Shown here in pieces: positions 15,897 through 24,782 of a DNA stretch of 64,000 nt. The stretch lies in assembly GCA_002013415.1 (NCBI GenBank), contig MAEX01000018.1, positions 1 to 64,000 on the forward strand, given 5' to 3'. Under the pieces are notes generated by a model. That model saw only the letters and a program-made list of their open reading frames with translations, had not been told where the DNA came from and did not search any database. A program made the translations under genes and the position numbers. Each line of letters begins with the position of its first letter. Position 1 is the stretch's first letter. Origin of the DNA: Mycobacterium sp. D16Q14. GTDB lineage: Bacteria; Actinomycetota; Actinomycetes; Mycobacteriales; Mycobacteriaceae.

Positions 15897-17947
15897 CGCG
15901 CCACCTGCGCCGGTACCGGGACGCGCAGAGCGTTGCGGAGCATGTACCGGGCGCTGTCGATATCGCCTACCTGCAGATCGACCATCGCAGCGGCCAGCAG
16001 GTAGTGGACCCAGACCGTCGCGTAGCGCAGCGGGCGATCACCAACGTCCTCGCCCACCCAGCGCAGTGTCCATGCCCGCGTCTCGAGATCAGACGCAGAT
16101 GGAACGGGTTGACCCCACGAGCTGGACAGGAACTTCACCACCGCGTCGATGTCTTCGGGATCGACGGCATCGACGGTGGATCGGTTCTGTGATCCCGGGA
16201 TGATGTTGACCGCGGCGAGTTCGCGCTCACCGAGCACCAGCACGTCATGCTGCTGAGCTGACGGGTCCGTGCAGACGACCGAGTCGAATGGCTTCACCAG
16301 CCCAGTAGCGACGGCGTCCAGCAGCGGCCGCCAGGGCTGATCACACCCAATCCAGCGACCCACGAAAGCATCGGGTACCTGCGTGATCAGCGGGGTGAGA
16401 TTTGGTTGCGCCTTGATTCCCCGGGCCAAGAACCCGAGCCCGTCACTGGTGGCGAAAACCGCCTGCGACCCGCCGATACCGACCGCCACCTTGGTGTCCA
16501 CCCCCGCGCGTTGATGCATGCGCACCAAGCCAGCCGCGATCGATGCCGCAATGTGCTGCTGATCAGTCGCGTGGTCGAGACCTTTGAGGCCGGCGCCAAA
16601 ATCGCTGAGTGCTGCGTCCGGGTCACTCAGATCGGGCCGGTAACCGGGGATCTTGCTGCGGTCGGACCGAGCAGCTCCCCCTGTCGAACCACCGGCACCA
16701 GAGGCAGGCGCCACACCCATCCCAGGGGTGATCGGCATCATCCCTCCGGGCGGCGCCGTGGCGGCAGTTTGGACGGGCGCTTGCGCCGAGGTGCCGAGCG
16801 TAGATCCACCTGCGCCGGGGTCACCAGATGAGACATGCGTCTGGGCCGACGGAGTGAGCGGGTCCGGCCCCGTAGCCGCGCTCCCGGAGGACAGCGTGGT
16901 GGTCGGTGTGGAAGCAACCGGGGCGGCGGTGTTGGCCGGGGCGGTTGGCGCGGATTGCGGAGAGCCGTCTGGCTCGTTTGAGTGCGCCGCATCGGGAGCG
17001 GCATGCCGCGCACCCGCCTCGACGGTGGCACTCTTGGGCAGACCAGCGGAGCGTGAGAGCGGCGAGTTTGCGCCGTTTTCATCGCCTTCGGGGCCGTCGA
17101 GCTTGCGCGCGTTGGACAGTGAGGCGTTCTGGGTGGACAGGCCCGCGCTGGTGCTCAGCTTCTTGAGGGCGTCTTCGGTGATCGGGACGTTCCCGCCCTT
17201 GTTGCCCTGCATCAGCTCTTTGATCGCTGATTGCGCCGACTGGACCATCGGCTGCGCCATCTGACCGATGTTGGGCATCGGGAGATTCGGTGGCTTCATC
17301 ATTTGACCAGCCACGTTCTGCAGCATCGATCCCATAGCGCCGTCTGGCATCCCGGGCACCGTCGGGTTGGAGCTGGATGTCGGGGCCATGGTGCTCGGAA
17401 CCTGCGGGGTTCCGCCCTTCTGCACACCCGCGATCAGCTGTTCCTGCGTCGACTTGTGGTTCTTGCCGATGCTGTCGGCATCCTTCTGGGCCTGCTCCAG
17501 CAGCTCCTGGTACTTCTGCTGGAATTCGCCCTGGTTCTTCGGCGAACTCGGTCCGCCCGAAGCCGCATAGGAAGCGATCAGCTCCTCCACCGCTGCCTCG
17601 AAGGTCGTCGCCACACCGTTGAGCTGCACCTTGGCATTGAGAATGTCCTGGGCCATGACGCTGGCGCCTTGGCCCTGATTAAGTGAGCGCAACGCCAGGT
17701 CAAACGCCGCGCGCTGATCGGAGGTGAAGTCGGACAGCAGTTCGGTGGGAGTTTGGCCGGTCGCGTGGGCTTCGATCAGTGCGAACATCGTCTCCGCGGT
17801 ATTCCCTGTCCCAACCGACTCGGCGGCCTTCTGGAAGAACGCGATGACCGACTGGACCGTGCCGCTTTCAGAGGTCGGAGGGAAGTTGTCACGGATGATC
17901 TCCGAGGAATGCGGTGTCGTCACCGGAGGAACGTCGGGCGTGGTCAC
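15893..17947 (-). CDS. Large type VII-associated secreted protein, EspK-like architecture (684 aa)
   Basis: There is no signal peptide. An N-terminal helical domain (about residues 25-160, with LLSDFTSDQRAAFDLALRSL) is followed by a long Pro/Ala/Ser/Thr-rich linker. The globular C-terminal domain (about 430-684) contains AVGIGGSQAVFATSDGLGFL, FVGRWIGCDQPWRPLLDA and WTLRWVGEDVGDRPLRYATV. The order of helical N-terminus, disordered linker and conserved C-terminus recalls EspK and related ESX-1 secretion-associated proteins; this is a visual match only. The GTG at 17947 is preceded by AAGGACGG. It lies in an operon with the NlpC/P60 protein. Confidence 0.65.
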   Translation of the reverse strand: MTTPDVPPVTTPHSSEIIRDNFPPTSESGTVQSVIAFFQKAAESVGTGNTAETMFALIEAHATGQTPTELLSDFTSDQRAAFDLALRSLNQGQGASVMAQDILNAKVQLNGVATTFEAAVEELIASYAASGGPSSPKNQGEFQQKYQELLEQAQKDADSIGKNHKSTQEQLIAGVQKGGTPQVPSTMAPTSSSNPTVPGMPDGAMGSMLQNVAGQMMKPPNLPMPNIGQMAQPMVQSAQSAIKELMQGNKGGNVPITEDALKKLSTSAGLSTQNASLSNARKLDGPEGDENGANSPLSRSAGLPKSATVEAGARHAAPDAAHSNEPDGSPQSAPTAPANTAAPVASTPTTTLSSGSAATGPDPLTPSAQTHVSSGDPGAGGSTLGTSAQAPVQTAATAPPGGMMPITPGMGVAPASGAGGSTGGAARSDRSKIPGYRPDLSDPDAALSDFGAGLKGLDHATDQQHIAASIAAGLVRMHQRAGVDTKVAVGIGGSQAVFATSDGLGFLARGIKAQPNLTPLITQVPDAFVGRWIGCDQPWRPLLDAVATGLVKPFDSVVCTDPSAQQHDVLVLGERELAAVNIIPGSQNRSTVDAVDPEDIDAVVKFLSSSWGQPVPSASDLETRAWTLRWVGEDVGDRPLRYATVWVHYLLAAAMVDLQVGDIDSARYMLRNALRVPVPAQVAR

Positions 17948-18044
17948 GGTGTGTCCGTCCTTTCGCTGTCAAAGTTGCGGCGATGATGTCCGGATTCGGC
18001 GGCAAGCGGCGGGCCGGGCGCGAGGAGTTGCGGCTGGCCGGCGA

Positions 18045-18992
18045 TCACGCTGCGTCGACCACTCGGACGAACTGGGATCCAGGCGTGGCATTCGAGAACA
18101 TGACGTTGGTGCCGGACTGCTGGGCCTCAACGACCATCCCGTCACCGACGTAGACCTGCACGTGCTTGCCGGGATCTGTCGGGAACGCGAGGTCACCAAT
18201 TTCGGGCTCGCCGACCAGATATCCAGCTCCGAATTGGTTCCCAGAACCGTTGGGGATGCTCACGCCAGATGACTGGAAGATCAGATATTTGGCCAGCCCC
18301 TGGCAGTCGAATCCGACCTTGTTGAAGTCGCCCGCCGCATCAGCGGCACCTCCGTCGCGGATGCCCTGAGTGGGACCGTTGTTGTCGCCGCCACCCCAGG
18401 CATACGTGACATCAGCGGAAACCACCTGTTTGGCCAGATCGAGAATGTTCTGTTGAAACTGATTCTTTCCGATACTGGTCGGCCCAGCCTTTCCGGACCC
18501 ACCAGCGGCGCCGGTCAAGCCGCTGCCGATACCCGATCCGACGGCGCTGTCGCTGCCACCGAGCAGCTTCGATATCGCATTCTTCGCCGTGGGATCTGAC
18601 AGCGACATCGGGTTGGCCTGCCCAGCTGAAGAAGCCGGCACTTGCGGCATCTGGGGCATGTTCTGCCCTGCCTGACCCATGGACCCGAGCGCGCCGGAGA
18701 CACCTTGTCCGAGGGACGACAGGACTCCGCCGATCTTCGAAATGTCCGCGGCTCCGCCCTTATCGATATCGGTCTTGCCCGCGGAGTCCTTCTTGGTCCG
18801 GCCGATACCCTCGCCGACCTTCTGACCGCCGCGCCGAGTCTGTTCAGACGTGTCGTCGACGGCATTGGTCAGTCGTGGATCGACCATTCCAGATGGCAGC
18901 TTCCCACCGGGGCCAGAGACCGGAAGCTGCTGTTCGGCCTGGCTTCCGCCCGACTGGATGATCCCGTCATCGGTACTGATCGTCTCGGTCAT
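18045..18992 (-). CDS. NlpC/P60 peptidoglycan endopeptidase with type VII-like leader
   Basis: This 315-aa protein has a C-terminal NlpC/P60 domain: VTYAWGGGD, the catalytic Cys230 in FDCQG, the catalytic His277 in GKHVQVYVG, and an EPEIGDLAF segment. Such enzymes cleave peptidoglycan stem peptides. There is no Sec signal. Instead the N-terminal 100 residues (VDPRLTNAVDDTSEQTRRGG) match the N-terminus of the lysozyme-like protein at 41776, suggesting a shared export or assembly domain. A Gly/Ala-rich linker joins the two parts. The enzyme could open the wall for type VII export or conjugation. Confidence 0.85.
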   Translation of the reverse strand: MTETISTDDGIIQSGGSQAEQQLPVSGPGGKLPSGMVDPRLTNAVDDTSEQTRRGGQKVGEGIGRTKKDSAGKTDIDKGGAADISKIGGVLSSLGQGVSGALGSMGQAGQNMPQMPQVPASSAGQANPMSLSDPTAKNAISKLLGGSDSAVGSGIGSGLTGAAGGSGKAGPTSIGKNQFQQNILDLAKQVVSADVTYAWGGGDNNGPTQGIRDGGAADAAGDFNKVGFDCQGLAKYLIFQSSGVSIPNGSGNQFGAGYLVGEPEIGDLAFPTDPGKHVQVYVGDGMVVEAQQSGTNVMFSNATPGSQFVRVVDAA

Positions 18993-18997
18993 CGCGG

Positions 18998-19366
18998 CTA
19001 AGCCTTCTTGATCTCGCCGGCAGCCTTGGAATCAACGGCGGTCAGCTGGGTGAGCAGGGCATGCAGGTCGGCCAGAACATTGCCCAAGGAAGACTTGACC
19101 GCCGTGACGTGTGTGGCCACCCCGTTGGCGGCCTCGCCAGCAGCCGTGAGTGTCTGCGCGTACGCGGGGGCAACGGATCCTGCGCCAGGGCCCGCCGAAG
19201 TACCGTCGGACGCCACGACGCCCTTGCTCGCCGCGGCATGCAGGGCCTCCGTCAACTTCTGCCCTTCGGTCAGCTTGGCGTCGATCTGCCCGTGAACTCC
19301 GTTGAGAGAATCGAGCAGCTGCCGGAATCGTTCGGGGGACTTGATGGCGATGGTGCTGTTCGGCAT
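18998..19366 (-). CDS. Small helical type VII-like protein (122 aa)
   Basis: This protein of WXG100/EspC size has two long helices around an Ala/Gly-rich loop (GTSAGPGAGSVAPAYAQ) and a basic end (AAGEIKKA). No W-x-G is seen, so membership of the ESAT-6 superfamily is by size, helicity and context. The ATG at 19366 has GAGAGGAA upstream. It sits 17 bp downstream of a similar gene (19384), and the two could form a heterodimer as ESX substrates do. Confidence 0.6.
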   Translation of the reverse strand: MPNSTIAIKSPERFRQLLDSLNGVHGQIDAKLTEGQKLTEALHAAASKGVVASDGTSAGPGAGSVAPAYAQTLTAAGEAANGVATHVTAVKSSLGNVLADLHALLTQLTAVDSKAAGEIKKA

Positions 19367-19383
19367 TTGGGTTCCTCTCCCCT

Positions 19384-19716
19384 TCAGACCGCGACGATGG
19401 CGTTGGCGGTATCGGCGTCTTTGCCGGTGATCTTGGTGAACTTGTCGGACATGGTGGCCGCGCAGTTCTCAGCTGAGTCGCACACAACGGCGTTGGCCTT
19501 CTTCACTGCCTCGCGCCAGCCACTCAGTCCGTCGAGGATTGGGGCGTAGACCGGGGCGGGTTCGCCGGTGGTGGTCGATGACTTGGCCTCTTCACGGGCG
19601 GAAATCAGGATCTTTTCGAGCTCTGTGTCGATCGCCCGCAGACCTGCCGACGCTTGTTTGACGGCGTCAACCCGCTTCGGAAAGCCGCCCTTGTCGGTGA
19701 TGCTGATGGTGTCCAC
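19384..19716 (-). CDS. Small helical type VII-like protein (110 aa)
   Basis: The protein begins MDTISITDKGGFPKRVDAVK and continues as two amphipathic helices separated by a short Thr/Pro loop (SSTTTGEPAPVYAP). Two cysteines (VVCDSAENCAA) could form a disulfide. Size and layout fit an ESX-type substrate without the W-x-G. The GTG at 19716 is chosen for the AAAAGGGA box 4 bp upstream. It is the first gene of the leftward block. Two direct copies of ATATGCATG lie upstream. Confidence 0.6.
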   Translation of the reverse strand: MDTISITDKGGFPKRVDAVKQASAGLRAIDTELEKILISAREEAKSSTTTGEPAPVYAPILDGLSGWREAVKKANAVVCDSAENCAATMSDKFTKITGKDADTANAIVAV

Positions 19717-19742
19717 GCGATCCCTTTTCATCCGGCAGCCCA

Positions 19743-19774
19743 ATATGCATGTCTCATTGCCGTAGATATGCATG
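19743..19774. promoter_or_regulatory. Direct repeats upstream of the type VII-like operon
   Basis: ATATGCATG occurs at 19743-19751 and again at 19766-19774, 23 bp apart start to start, just upstream of the 19716 start. The spacing of about two helical turns fits a dimeric regulator binding one DNA face. Confidence 0.5.
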
Positions 19775-19882
19775 CTGCAATGCAATCAGCAACAACTCAC
19801 CTGCAGTTTAGGGTCTGCGCGTGCAGCGACACGGCTTCAACGCGTCTGCTGGACGCCAGAAGGGGTGGAGCGACCAAACCGG

Positions 19883-20086
19883 CTACAACCAGCCGCGGGC
19901 GTAACCGACTGATGTCATGTCCCCATAGGTGCGCATGAATTCAGCCCCCATTACGTCAGCATCGACGAAAGCGAACTCGCTGCTGCCCGGATCTCGGCGC
20001 ACTCGCTTGGCATCCTTGGCCTGGATCTGGACATTCATCGCCGCGAACTGTTTCAGGAACACATCGCGGGTCGCGTCATCATTCAT
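19883..20086 (-). CDS. Small hypothetical protein (67 aa)
   Basis: A soluble, mixed-charge protein (MNDDATRDVFLKQFAAMNVQ, ending TSVGYARGWL). It starts 3 bp after the stop of the 44-aa protein upstream and is the last gene of the long operon that begins with the rIIA homologue at 27951. No family is recognised. Confidence 0.55.
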   Translation of the reverse strand: MNDDATRDVFLKQFAAMNVQIQAKDAKRVRRDPGSSEFAFVDADVMGAEFMRTYGDMTSVGYARGWL

Positions 20087-20089
20087 TCG

Positions 20090-20224
20090 TCACCATCCGA
20101 GTTGAGCGAATTCCCGAGATGCCGGAACGTCTTCCGGCTGCGTCTCGGGTGCGCGGTGCCTGCCGGTGTACTCCTTGGCCTCTTCGACGGTCTCTACGTC
20201 CAGCGGTGCTGTCTGGTCGAACAT
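20090..20224 (-). CDS. Very small protein with strong ribosome-binding site (44 aa)
   Basis: The ATG at 20224 is preceded by AGGAGGG, one of the best Shine-Dalgarno sequences in the window. The product is acidic and polar (MFDQTAPLDVETVEEAKEYT and onward to EFAQLGW). It overlaps the end of the 20194 gene in another frame and leads directly into the 20086 gene. No family is recognised. Confidence 0.6.
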   Translation of the reverse strand: MFDQTAPLDVETVEEAKEYTGRHRAPETQPEDVPASREFAQLGW

Positions 20225-20457
20225 GGCCCTCCTAGATTGGTCGGGGTATCAACCGCAGCGTGCGCTGCGAACCGGCCAAATGGCGTGCCGGACACGTCCG
20301 GAGTTACGGCTGTCCACCGGCCATGTCGTCGTGCTGATCGGTCGCTTCGAGCTTGGAGTCGGCGGAATGCCGAAAGTATCTGCGCCGTATCGCGATTGAT
20401 GGCATACGTTGGCGCCTCCCCCAAAACCTGTTCAGCTCGTTCGACCAGATCACTCAC
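20194..20457 (-). CDS. Small hypothetical protein (87 aa)
   Basis: The GTG at 20457 overlaps the helicase stop (GTGA), so translation is coupled to the helicase. The N-terminal half (SDLVERAEQVLGEAPTYAI, then NRDTAQILSAFRRLQA) is a plausible helical domain. The C-terminal part is Arg-rich. No family is recognised; it may be a helicase accessory protein. Confidence 0.5.
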   Translation of the reverse strand: MSDLVERAEQVLGEAPTYAINRDTAQILSAFRRLQARSDRSARRHGRWTAVTPDVSGTPFGRFAAHAAVDTPTNLGGPCSTRQHRWT

Positions 20458-23400
20458 CGCTGCACCTCTTCCAGCTTGGACACTGATTCGATCGACAACC
20501 CGCTCTTCTCGGCGGCATGCTTGACCGAATAGCCCTGATCTATTAGCGATTTGGCCCAATTCGCCGCTTCGGGATTCGCAGACTTGACGTGGTCCACCCG
20601 CTTGTTCCTCCGGACTGGCGGCTTCTTCGGACCTGTCTTCTTGTGTGCTGGCACCGGCGGCGGCGTCAAGTCACCTTCCAGCGACTCGAACCAGATACGC
20701 ACGAGTTTGGCCTGGGCGATAGTTATCGGCCTGCCGCTGATTGGGGTGTTCGCCGCGCTGCTGTAACCGAGTGCAGCCGTCACCTGCTTAGGTGTCCAAC
20801 CCGCCGCCGTGGCCTTATCGAGCAGTTGCCAGGTGGGCTCCGGATCGTCGACCTGTGCGTTGTAGTCACGGATCCCCAGGCGACCTCGGTCCCGTTGCAC
20901 CGTCCGCACCGCTCGCACGTCGTCCGCAGTAAGGTCAAGCAGCATGCGCCTGTGCAGTGCGCTGCACCTGGGATCCTCTGCTCGCTTGACGAGCAGGGAC
21001 ACCAGACCTCGCGAGACACACGCAGCTGCAGCGATCGCGCCGATCGTGAATGTGGCATCGGAGCGGTCCTTGCTGGTCTCCATCGCTAGCAGGCCTTGTA
21101 GGTGTTCACGGACATCCTGAGCGGGCACCCATTCAGCGCGGTACATCGCCCGCCGCTCAGCTGCGACGCGTCGCATGTAGCTGCGGTTCTCGGTGACGCA
21201 GACAACGCAGCGGCAACCCTGGTGGAATCCGCGGGTGCTGTGGTCGGTGACGCCCTGCTTTGGACCGGTAATCATGTCGGTGCCACCCTGCCCTGGTGAA
21301 CTCCAGGTCCATCCAGTGAATCGTTCGATCGCGCTGTCCTGCGGCCGAAAGTCTCCGCGATTGCGCCGAGACCGCGTAGCCGCACACCACTGGTACAGCT
21401 CGAAACGCTGGCCCTCGACGTACTGGACGGTTCCAATCGGCATCCGCGCCAGTGTTCCGTGTTTGGCGATGTACTGATGGCACGCCATTTCCGCTATCTG
21501 CCAACGAGTTTCCGATGGTTTCCACAAGAAGCGGCGTTCTCCATTGCGGCCGGTCGGTGTCGATGCCAGCAGGACCGATTCCAGGATCGGTGGCAGTGTC
21601 CCGTAGATCTTGCGGCGCCGAACTGTTCCGAGCCAGGCGTCAAGGTCGATGTCATCTTCGATGTGTCCCGGTGGGACATCCACGTGACCTTCCCACGCGG
21701 CAAAGGAGCGAAACGCGGCCACGCCGGCTTGGTCGGCCTCGGAGAACGGATACCAGTCCCAGCCCGCCAGCTGCAGGAGCGCCTCGGCGATCCAGCTGTC
21801 CAGCTCGTTGTCCCAGTATTTGCATAGCTGCGTCGCCACCCACAGCCGCAGTGGTCGGTTCAGTCCGTCGACGTATCCCGCGAAGATCGAATCACCGGGA
21901 GACGTGTCATCGAGGCTGCCCAGGGCATCGCAGACAATGCGGATATGGTCCAAGGTTCGTTCGTCAGAGGCCTCCCGTGCATCCCAGCGCCAACCGTCGA
22001 CTGATTCGAGTCTCTTGCGACGGTCTTCGTCGAGCATCCCATCACGGAATAGAATGCGCTGTAGGGTGATCCACGAGCCCAGAGCTGTGCATTGTGTAGT
22101 AATCCGCGCAGCTGATCCCAGACGATCTGCCTCTTCGCACAACTGCTGAAAGTTACGCTCCCATACCGACGATGTGCGCTGCAGCAGCCGCGTGATTATC
22201 GCCCCGGGCTGGTCCCCGATGACTTCCAACCAGTTCAGAGCGGCCGGGTCGATGCAGCCGTTGGTACCTGTACGGCGTGCCCTGTCGATGTCGTGACCGA
22301 TCCGCGAGTCATGCGCGCGCAGCCCTTGCAGGACCCGCCATACGTGGGTGTAGGAGGACGTGGACAACTGGTCCTGATCATCGGCGTCGGGGTCAAGAAC
22401 CAGCGGAATGACGATAGTTCCGTGGGATTTTCCTGGATGTTGACGCAGGGCTCGCCCAATGGCCTGGATGATTCCCACCTGGCTGGTACGTGGATCGGCG
22501 AACACAACTGCGTCGACTGCCGGCACGTCGATGCCCTCACGCAGGCACTGCGACGAGGCCACCACGGTGATCCCCTCCGACCGTGTGTCGGCGAGTCTGG
22601 CCAGGATCGCGACTCGCCCTGAGTCAGGCATCGAACCATCAACAGCGTGCCCACAGATGGAGGTGCCGTCCACACTGCCTAGTGCGCTGACACGCTCTGC
22701 AAATGCCCGTGCGGAATCGACTCGATTGTGGAAAGTCAGGATGCGCCGTACACCATAACGACGGACTACATCGACCAGCGCGGCCAGCGCAGCTCGCTCT
22801 CCGGTTGCTTCCCATGCTGGTTCGGTCGTCGTGGTCACCAATACGCGGTAGTCGGCCAACAATCCAGCACTGACGGCTTCCCCAACGTTCAGGGTGTATG
22901 CGATCTGCCCGAACAGCGCAGTGTCGTCCATCGATCTCGCAACCGCGCTCGCTCCGGACAAGTCGTCGATCGTCTCGGCGCCGCCACGACCTTTCAGAAC
23001 TATGGGCGTTGCCGTTGCGAATACTCGGCGCAGCGCCGGCACACCACGCGGATCAAGCACCGGGAGAAATGCCGGGTTGGTGCGGCCGGCCAGGTGGTGA
23101 GCCTCGTCAGCGACCACCAGATCCAGAGGCCGACCGTTGCGCGTCAAGCCGACAGCGTCAACGATCACCTGCGAAGAATGGTAGGTGGATACCACTAGAG
23201 ACATGGGCACATCACATGTTTCAGCGCGCTCAAGGAACCCGGCGACCACCTCCGCTCGGGTCGTTACATTGCCATCTTGCTCATGTCGCCCTTCGAACGG
23301 GTCGATGCCATCTACGCCGATTTCTGCGCGTCCTGAATCCGTTGTCGTATCTGAACATACAGCCAATACACGCAGGCCAGGTATGACGCGTCGCCACTCG

Positions 23401-23630
23401 GCGATGGTCTGAGCCACCAATGCAATGCTGGGCGTGAACACCGCGACAGTGCGAGCCCCAACTTCGAGCGCATGCCACGGTCCGATGAGAGTCTTGCCGG
23501 TACCGCAGGCCATCCGCAGCTGCGCCCGCTCCTCTGCATCGGCTAGCCCGTCGAGCGCGGCACGCTGGTGCGCTCGTGGTTGCAGCACGGCGCCACTAAC
23601 CGGTACCTGGTCTTGCAGCATCGCGGTCAT
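20454..23630 (-). CDS. Superfamily 2 DEAH-box helicase with helicase-associated and HTH domains (1058 aa)
   Basis: The N-terminal RecA-like pair is complete: Walker A at residues 43-47 (ACGTGKT), DEAH box (VVADEAHHLAG), motif III (FATATP), and motif VI (QAIGRALRQ) after a Q-C-L-R-E-G-I-D motif V. The middle carries helicase-associated (HA) modules (FRSFAAWEGHVDVPPGH, then LDAWLGTVRRRK). The C-terminal 300 residues hold a CxxC segment (HQGCRCVVCVTENR) and two HTH-like regions, including VKHAAEKSGLSIESVSKLEE at the very end. Such proteins remodel DNA or RNA. It overlaps the sigma-factor stop by 4 nt, so the two are made together. Confidence 0.9.
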   Translation of the reverse strand: MTAMLQDQVPVSGAVLQPRAHQRAALDGLADAEERAQLRMACGTGKTLIGPWHALEVGARTVAVFTPSIALVAQTIAEWRRVIPGLRVLAVCSDTTTDSGRAEIGVDGIDPFEGRHEQDGNVTTRAEVVAGFLERAETCDVPMSLVVSTYHSSQVIVDAVGLTRNGRPLDLVVADEAHHLAGRTNPAFLPVLDPRGVPALRRVFATATPIVLKGRGGAETIDDLSGASAVARSMDDTALFGQIAYTLNVGEAVSAGLLADYRVLVTTTTEPAWEATGERAALAALVDVVRRYGVRRILTFHNRVDSARAFAERVSALGSVDGTSICGHAVDGSMPDSGRVAILARLADTRSEGITVVASSQCLREGIDVPAVDAVVFADPRTSQVGIIQAIGRALRQHPGKSHGTIVIPLVLDPDADDQDQLSTSSYTHVWRVLQGLRAHDSRIGHDIDRARRTGTNGCIDPAALNWLEVIGDQPGAIITRLLQRTSSVWERNFQQLCEEADRLGSAARITTQCTALGSWITLQRILFRDGMLDEDRRKRLESVDGWRWDAREASDERTLDHIRIVCDALGSLDDTSPGDSIFAGYVDGLNRPLRLWVATQLCKYWDNELDSWIAEALLQLAGWDWYPFSEADQAGVAAFRSFAAWEGHVDVPPGHIEDDIDLDAWLGTVRRRKIYGTLPPILESVLLASTPTGRNGERRFLWKPSETRWQIAEMACHQYIAKHGTLARMPIGTVQYVEGQRFELYQWCAATRSRRNRGDFRPQDSAIERFTGWTWSSPGQGGTDMITGPKQGVTDHSTRGFHQGCRCVVCVTENRSYMRRVAAERRAMYRAEWVPAQDVREHLQGLLAMETSKDRSDATFTIGAIAAAACVSRGLVSLLVKRAEDPRCSALHRRMLLDLTADDVRAVRTVQRDRGRLGIRDYNAQVDDPEPTWQLLDKATAAGWTPKQVTAALGYSSAANTPISGRPITIAQAKLVRIWFESLEGDLTPPPVPAHKKTGPKKPPVRRNKRVDHVKSANPEAANWAKSLIDQGYSVKHAAEKSGLSIESVSKLEEVQR

Positions 23631-24499
23631 GCCGCCACCTGCTGCTCGCCACGCAGTTTGGCCATCGCTCCCTCAATGAGCCCCTGGACTTTGACGACTG
23701 GAAGCCGGTACTTGTCGGCGACTTCGGTCACCGACTGCGGCACTCCGGTATCCAGCCCGAACACCTCGGAGATGACTCGCCGCTCGCGATGAGAGAGCAG
23801 CTCCATCAGTTCCGGAAGCAGCTGGGCGGCAATGACATGAGCATCATCTCGGTCGCCACGGTCTTGGCCTGCCAGGAAGTCGAGGAGGCTGGAGGAGTCA
23901 TCTCGACCTCCCCCGCTTAGCGGTGCGTCCAGCGAAACTGCTCGGGACATCATGGCGCGCATCTGGGCGACGCCCACCACGCTGACACCCATCGCAGCTG
24001 CGAGCTCGAGGTCGTTAGGCGTCCTACCCAGGTCAGTACCCAGCTGGTAGGTGACCATAAGCAACTCCCTGCAGCGTTCCTGGTCGCCGGAAGACAGCGC
24101 AGCGGGGGTTGCCTTCGCGATCGCTCGCTGTTGATGGAGCCGAACCCAATGCAGCGCGTACGTGGAGAACTTGAATCCCTGTGTGTAGTCGAATTTTTGA
24201 ACTGCTCGAATGACGCCAACCATCCCTTCAGCGGTCAGGTCTTCCACTGTCAGCACCGCACTGGAGCCCCTTACCGCACGCTTGCGCGCCCACCACGCGG
24301 AGAGGCGAACATTCGCGGTCACGAAATGCTCGAACGCTGCTCGACCATCCGCCGCGACCAATCGCAACTGCGCCGGGGTGTACTGCGAAACTCCCTTGGT
24401 GAGTAGGCGCTGTGCGTACAGGCCGGCTTCTATCCGCTTGGCAAGCTCCACCTCTTGCTCCGCGGTCAACAACTCGGGCAGATCCTTGGAAATCTCCAT
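23627..24499 (-). CDS. Element-encoded sigma-70 family RNA polymerase sigma factor
   Basis: This 290-aa protein has regions 2-4. An N-terminal region 1.2-like start (ISKDLPELLTAEQEVELAKR) is followed by region 2 (EDLTAEGMVGVIRAVQKFDY, then FSTYALHWVRLHQQRAI), region 3 (LGRTPNDLELAAAMGVSVVG) and region 4 with its HTH (LSHRERRVISEVFGLD, then VTEVADKYRLPVVKVQGLI). A full set of regions suggests it can direct transcription of element genes. The ATG at 24499 has GGTGAGG upstream; an ATG at 24517 is an alternative. It overlaps the helicase start (ATGA). Regulation is through the operon promoter at about 27970. Confidence 0.92.
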   Translation of the reverse strand: MEISKDLPELLTAEQEVELAKRIEAGLYAQRLLTKGVSQYTPAQLRLVAADGRAAFEHFVTANVRLSAWWARKRAVRGSSAVLTVEDLTAEGMVGVIRAVQKFDYTQGFKFSTYALHWVRLHQQRAIAKATPAALSSGDQERCRELLMVTYQLGTDLGRTPNDLELAAAMGVSVVGVAQMRAMMSRAVSLDAPLSGGGRDDSSSLLDFLAGQDRGDRDDAHVIAAQLLPELMELLSHRERRVISEVFGLDTGVPQSVTEVADKYRLPVVKVQGLIEGAMAKLRGEQQVAA

Positions 24500-24524
24500 C
24501 GGCCTCACCAGGTGCATGGCGTGC

Positions 24525-24782
24525 TCACATCTCCCGGCGGCGCGACACAACCGCTTGCGAGCCGTAAATGACGTATCCCTCTCGTACTCCTCCAGTGGCG
24601 GGATCATCTGTGCGACACCAGACCTTGAGCAGATCTTGCCCGAAACGATCCTGATGCGGTTCGGGGTCGCGCAGCACCTGGGCGAGAAATATCCGCGATT
24701 CCTCTTCGCCACGTGGCCGTGCCCAGTGCTCGAAGCTGTCTCCCGCCCGAAGCTGTTCAGCCCGGATCTCGGTGGTGCTCAT
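24525..24782 (-). CDS. Small protein, paralogue of the 28271 gene (85 aa)
   Basis: The ATG at 24782 overlaps the rIIB stop (ATGA). The protein shares an ordered set of motifs with the 87-aa protein at 28271: RAGDSFEHWA versus RGDRFEHSAK, then FLAQVLRDPEP versus FVCEVLSEPDL, then CRTDDPATGGVREGY versus CRTTDPATGRVREGS. The two are clear paralogues of no family I know. Both are linked to the rII operon and its operator. Confidence 0.75.
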   Translation of the reverse strand: MSTTEIRAEQLRAGDSFEHWARPRGEEESRIFLAQVLRDPEPHQDRFGQDLLKVWCRTDDPATGGVREGYVIYGSQAVVSRRREM

